DNA from: Elusimicrobiota bacterium
Lineage (GTDB): Bacteria > Elusimicrobiota > Elusimicrobia > UBA1565 > UBA9628
Assembly (NCBI GenBank): GCA_028717865.1
Contig: JAQUMZ010000055.1
Span: 1-10,363, forward strand
DNA: 10,363 nt
Direction: 5' to 3'
Below are positions 8,201 through 10,363 of the stretch, one piece after another. The position numbers were made by a program, and so were the translations under genes. The notes beneath the pieces were generated by a model. The model made no database searches and had not been told where the DNA came from. It was given only the letters and a program-made list of their open reading frames with translations. How positions within the stretch are numbered: position 1 is the first letter of the stretch; the number at the start of each line of letters is the position of its first letter.

Positions 8201-8502
8201 CGCAACTCATCGATAAGCTCTTTAGCGCGCGACCCAACGACGGCCGCTCCGGACAACAAGCCCGCCAGTTCCAGCAGGCGCTCGGTCAGGCGCAAACGAA
8301 TCTCTCCCGCCGCTTTCTCGGTGAAGGTCAGCGCCACGAGGGAGGTGATCGGCAGGAGCCGCTCGCGGCCGAGCAGGTTGAAGAGCATGCGGTCCGTAAG
8401 CAGCGTGGTCTTGCCCGTCCCGGCGCCCGCGACCACCACGACGTTGGCGTCGAGGCGCAGACGGGCGCGGTCGCGCTCCTCCTGGTCGCCGGCCCGGCTC
8501 AC
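5218..8502 (-). CDS. addA: AddA-type ATP-dependent helicase-nuclease (UvrD/RecB family)
   Basis: A 1094-residue superfamily 1A DNA helicase with a C-terminal RecB-type nuclease. With AddB it would unwind and resect double-strand breaks to load RecA. All helicase motifs are visible: Walker A AGAGTGKT (25-32), Ia TFTEKAA (59-65), TIHSF (129-133), Walker B VDEFQDTD (369-376), III GDPKQSIYRFRGAD (411-424), IV LRTNFRS (446-452), V VLSIHKAKGLEFP (738-750) and VI LLYVAMTRAK (811-820). The PD-(D/E)XK nuclease is intact: H947, E1013, D1030 in RGTID, D1043-x-K1045 in DYKT, and Q1064 and Y1068 in the QxxxY motif. Length is slightly below the roughly 1200 residues of well-known AddA. The start is GTG at 8502 without a clear Shine-Dalgarno; the Q-motif residue Q7 and the Walker A follow at the usual distance, so the start is credible. 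It is 45 bases downstream of the DHp-receiver gene and probably in the same transcript as the addB-like gene. A RecB-like name is possible, but the AddB-type neighbour favours AddA. Confidence 0.92.
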   Translation of the reverse strand: MSRAGDQEERDRARLRLDANVVVVAGAGTGKTTLLTDRMLFNLLGRERLLPITSLVALTFTEKAAGEIRLRLTERLLELAGLLSGAAVVGSRAKELIDELRRHFGRRDEEVMGRVRGALEDMERAQIGTIHSFAAHILRLYPLQAGVDPGFRVDDGAEFDELFAETWARWLDEELGESAPRRAEWLPILREAPLDDLEDIARGLARSGSAAAGLPDPSVVRSLEDDARALRQAARGQPAARGSSRIHEAIAGLCAHFDELAAAAAAGRPPLAPAAPEPIAARWPADWDPGLRAVYERAQRIAGCACAGREGLLRRCFGLVSPFVEIFAREYARTGAVSFDGLLLKARDLVRDHRGAREELKVRYEVFLVDEFQDTDPLQGELLLFLAEEPGGGAARWQDTRPQPGRIFLVGDPKQSIYRFRGADIAAYQGFVSHLLEGGRALSCGLRTNFRSAAAVLEPVNAIFPQVMLPTPGSQPEYAPVQAAGRGPRAEPAVELVLVEPAPGEKAPDAAADQRAESAWIADWITRSCGGGKRRFRDVAVLMRASSALPALLEAFKLASIPYAVEMEKLFYGSQEVVDLLNLLRVLHDPEDKISLAGLLRSPLLGLRDARLYELAAAGGLSYEADPPGSLPDGERRRLARLFAALRELRALVGRLPLGEFVCAALRRMPFLEAAARAYHGQQTVSNLMKFVRLAAAASDERGMTLKEFIVLAGQAMDGSRGEGESPLADEHLDAVRVLSIHKAKGLEFPVVFLMNLSGASGRGAANQAVLVDWRTGRAGLRLPRAKAADAVRALLEVRERDRQADELVRLLYVAMTRAKDQLFLLGRRKADAGTLAACLAQAGAWPRDDASRLELAGGCGLPVRRVLAGAGRPRPAAARRAAIAPEHRLPSASALASRWRRRLSRRDEALRRPWTRTPTQYLEASGLERGSSGVSGLGALIGQACHKVLGAWDFRGDADPAAALVGACRELARSEPDADWDAVRRQAEAVLKGFLASAAARELARAEILGREVPFCYAEDGTLVRGTIDLVYRLGRKTVAADYKTEAAEPQSLPRLKEKYRRQGRDYLTALEKAWGIKGASFRLIFLRRPELA

Positions 8503-8515
8503 GGCAGAACCCGGA

Positions 8516-8533
8516 GTTTCTGAAGTTTCTGAA
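8516..8533. repeat. Tandem 9-bp repeat in the gap before the addA-like gene
   Basis: GTTTCTGAA occurs twice in direct succession (8516-8524 and 8525-8533), inside the 45-base gap between the DHp-receiver stop and the GTG of the helicase gene. In the transcript this reads TTCAGAAAC twice, and TTTC/GAAA could form a tiny hairpin. It may be slippage-prone or affect translation of the helicase; no function is shown. Confidence 0.4.
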
Positions 8534-8547
8534 AGCGTGGCACCAAA

Positions 8548-9291
8548 TTAGAGCCGGGCGGCGTGGGCTTGGAGCTGGGCCGCGAGCTTTTCGAAGTCCA
8601 CGGGCTTGACCAGATGCTGGTCGAACCCGGCCGCCAGGCTGAGCTTCTCCTCATCGTCGCCCGCGCCGCCGGATACGGCCAGGAAGAGGCAATCCTTGAA
8701 GCCGTCCTCCCCGCGCAGGCGCCGGACGACCTCGCGTCCGCTCATGTCGGGCAGCCCGATGTCGAGCAGCACGGCCTGCGGACGATGGAGCAAGGCCAGC
8801 TCTATGCCGGACCGTCCGTCGCGCGCGATGAAGACCTCATGGCCGATATGCTGCAAAAAATGCGTCAAGGTCAGGCTCACCCCGTCATGGTCGTCCACGA
8901 CCAGTATGCGCATGGGCCTCTGGGCGCGGGCGAGGCGCAGGCGCGGGCGGGGCGTGCGCAGACCCACGGTGCCGAACGCCGCGGCGGGCCTCGCTTCCCC
9001 TCGCTTGCGCACGGCCTGGTCCGGCGCCTTCAGCATCTCGTTGACCCTCAGGACCATCTGGTCCGTCTGCAGTTCCGCGGCCTCCTGCAGGCCGCGCTGA
9101 TCTTTCAGACCCGGCAGCCTCATCAATGAAAGCGTGCCCTTGAGCGCGGCCAATGCATTGCGCAGTTCGTGGCCGAGCGCGGCCAGAAATTCCCGCTTGA
9201 AGCGGCGCTGCCGGTCCAGTTCCTCGCGCAAGCGCTGGATATCCGCCGCGTCGTAGGCCCGGGGCTCCATGCCTTTTAGTGTAATCGGCAT
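8548..9291 (-). CDS. DHp (HisKA-like) plus receiver protein lacking the kinase ATPase domain
   Basis: A 247-residue soluble protein. Residues about 14-90 match the dimerisation/phosphoacceptor (HisKA) domain of a histidine kinase: helical REELDRQRRFKREFLAALG, then H-box GHELRNALAALKG with H41, and a second helix ending LRVNEMLKAP. About 35 basic, low-complexity residues follow, and then a full receiver from 127: D133-D134, phosphoacceptor D177 in LLDIGLPDMSG, S207 and K229 in HLVKPVD. The receiver resembles the C-terminal receivers of hybrid kinases (AGFDQHLVKPV). The ATP-binding HATPase_c domain with its N, G1 and G2 boxes, normally between these parts, is absent. The protein could therefore accept and relay phosphate but not make it, unless it is a decayed hybrid kinase. 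I chose the ATG at 9291, 11 bases after the addB stop and preceded by GGGA; the ATG at 9270 is an alternative. The reading frame stays open further upstream only as antisense-style overlap with addB. It sits between addB and addA. Confidence 0.82.
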   Translation of the reverse strand: MPITLKGMEPRAYDAADIQRLREELDRQRRFKREFLAALGHELRNALAALKGTLSLMRLPGLKDQRGLQEAAELQTDQMVLRVNEMLKAPDQAVRKRGEARPAAAFGTVGLRTPRPRLRLARAQRPMRILVVDDHDGVSLTLTHFLQHIGHEVFIARDGRSGIELALLHRPQAVLLDIGLPDMSGREVVRRLRGEDGFKDCLFLAVSGGAGDDEEKLSLAAGFDQHLVKPVDFEKLAAQLQAHAARL

Positions 9292-9302
9292 TCGAGTCCC
9301 AG

Positions 9303-10363
9303 TCAATAGGGATTTGCCCGGCATTTCGTTTCCCGACTCAAAATTTCGGACGCGCGCGCGCGCGAGGGCCCATGGCTCTTGCGGCACAGGGCCGGATAGG
9401 CGCAGCGGCCGCAGTTCCCGAACTCGCCGTCCTCGGGCACGATCGGGAAACAGCCGGAACGCACGAGACCGACCTCGGCCGCCACGACCTCCCAAAACGC
9501 CTCGCGATCCGCCGCGAGCTCCGCCGCCGCGTAGCGGCAGACCCGTTCGCGGCCCGTGCCCTGCGGGGACTCCTCCAAGGCGTATATGCAGGCCTCCTCC
9601 AGCCGCTCGTGGCCGGGCAGGCAGGCCGCCAGCTCGGCGTAGACGGGAAGCTGATGCAGGCGCCCGGCCAACGCCAGCCGGCGCAAGCCGGCGCCCCGGC
9701 CCCAGCGCGTCTTGTAATCCACCACCCGCCAACAGCCATCATCGGAGCGGTCAATGCGGTCCGCGAAGCCGTGGAGGCGCAGCCCGGCCAGTTCCTTCGG
9801 CCGCGGGGCGGCGACCCGCCCATCCAGGCGCGCCTCCAGCAGCGCCGGCCGCAAACCGCTGCGGCGGATATCCGCCATGTCCCAGTCCAGGAATTCGCGC
9901 AGGGTCCGCGACATGGAGCTCCGGATCGCCTCCCAAAGCAACGGATAGAGCCCGAGCGCGCCCCACCCGCGCTCGGAGAAAACCGCCTCCAGGCAGGCGT
10001 CCAGGCGCGCCGTCCAGTCCGCCTCCGCGGAACAGCCCCGATGGAAGCGCTCCAGTATCTCGTGGTAAAGGCGCCCCCGCGCCGCCGGAGGGAACTCCCC
10101 CCGCCGCGCGGCCGGCTCGGGCTGAGCCAGCCCCAGGATGCGCTCGGCGAAAAATCGGAAGGGGCAGGCGGCCAGCGCGTCCAGGGCGCTGGGCGAAAGT
10201 CCCCGGTCCGTCACGAAAGCCTCCAACTCGGCCCGCCGGCCGATGACCCCGTCCCAGGCCCCCGCGGCCGGCGACCAGGAGCCCACGGCGGCGGCGGAGG
10301 CCATCGCCTCGTCATGCCAGGCGGCGTCGACCCACGGCCCGGGCAGCCGGCCCCGGGCCGGCT
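9303..10363 (-). CDS. addB: AddB-type nuclease subunit, C-terminal part (open at right edge)
   Basis: The last 352 residues of a longer protein; the frame is open to the window edge, so the start and any helicase-like portion are missing. The visible part is the PD-(D/E)XK nuclease with iron-sulphur ligands typical of AddB. The order is LSPSALDALAACPFRFFAER (first Cys at about 66 of the visible part), the nuclease His in GRLYHEILERF, an acidic residue in LLEARLDG, GFADRID, DYKT (about 215-218) and the Q motif HQLPVYAEL. Near the end comes NCGRCAYPALCR, giving C-x2-C-x5-C (about 317, 320 and 326). This matches the spacing of the AddB Fe-S cluster, which closes the nuclease domain. In AddAB this subunit cuts the strand opposite to that cut by AddA and, in characterised examples, recognises Chi. 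It would be first in the operon as seen here, followed 11 bases later by the DHp-receiver gene and then the addA-like gene. A stand-alone PD-(D/E)XK nuclease protein is a less likely alternative. Confidence 0.88.
   Translation of the reverse strand, partial: PARGRLPGPWVDAAWHDEAMASAAAVGSWSPAAGAWDGVIGRRAELEAFVTDRGLSPSALDALAACPFRFFAERILGLAQPEPAARRGEFPPAARGRLYHEILERFHRGCSAEADWTARLDACLEAVFSERGWGALGLYPLLWEAIRSSMSRTLREFLDWDMADIRRSGLRPALLEARLDGRVAAPRPKELAGLRLHGFADRIDRSDDGCWRVVDYKTRWGRGAGLRRLALAGRLHQLPVYAELAACLPGHERLEEACIYALEESPQGTGRERVCRYAAAELAADREAFWEVVAAEVGLVRSGCFPIVPEDGEFGNCGRCAYPALCRKSHGPSRARASEILSRETKCRANPY

Noticed and set aside
5347..8551. Long plus-strand open frames (for example 5347-6642 and 6739-8523) opposite the helicase gene
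   Set aside because: They are antisense to a gene with all helicase and nuclease motifs in order; their predicted products are Arg/Gly/Gln-rich with no recognisable domain.
9292..9732. Upstream extension of the DHp-receiver frame to 9732
   Set aside because: It overlaps the nuclease and Fe-S coding sequence of the addB-like gene in another frame and is Gly/Arg/Ala-rich without domain features. The start at 9291 fits directly after the addB stop.

Overview
The window is uniformly GC-rich bacterial chromosome with tightly packed genes, G/C-dominated third codon positions and no mobile element, tRNA, rRNA or CRISPR array that I can see. The protein types (AddAB-type recombination enzymes, soluble two-component proteins and a very large Ala/Glu/Gln/Arg-rich coiled-coil protein) fit a high-GC, free-living-type bacterium. 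A deep lineage such as Elusimicrobiota or a delta-proteobacterium-like group is a guess only; nothing here fixes the taxonomy.

Layout. (1) Positions 1-1321, minus strand: two adjacent signalling genes. The first in reading order (125-1321) is a receiver domain fused to a metallo-beta-lactamase-like domain whose metal ligands all appear to be replaced. One base after its stop begins a second receiver protein (1-123), cut by the window edge. (2) Positions 1322-1378: a short, comparatively AT-rich divergent promoter region. (3) Positions 1379-4975, plus strand: a 1198-residue protein with no proline that reads as one continuous alpha-helical rod, with 18- and 11-residue periodicity. (4) Positions 4976-5217: a convergent intergenic region packed with perfect inverted repeats. 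(5) Positions 5218-10363, minus strand: an operon-like run in the order addB-like nuclease (partial, open at the right edge), a small DHp-receiver protein, and the addA-like helicase-nuclease.

How the genes may work together. AddA and AddB families form a helicase-nuclease that resects double-strand breaks for RecA-dependent repair. The gene lodged between them encodes a histidine phosphoacceptor domain and a receiver but no ATP-binding kinase domain, so on its own it could only pass phosphate on. Likewise, the receivers at the left end have no kinase beside them and no DNA-binding output. The window therefore holds three receivers and one phosphoacceptor histidine but no catalytic kinase domain.

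The most interesting candidates are the pseudo-metallo-beta-lactamase receiver fusion, the kinase-less phosphotransfer-type protein embedded in the addBA operon, and the giant proline-free rod protein. No complete new defence or biosynthetic system is evident.
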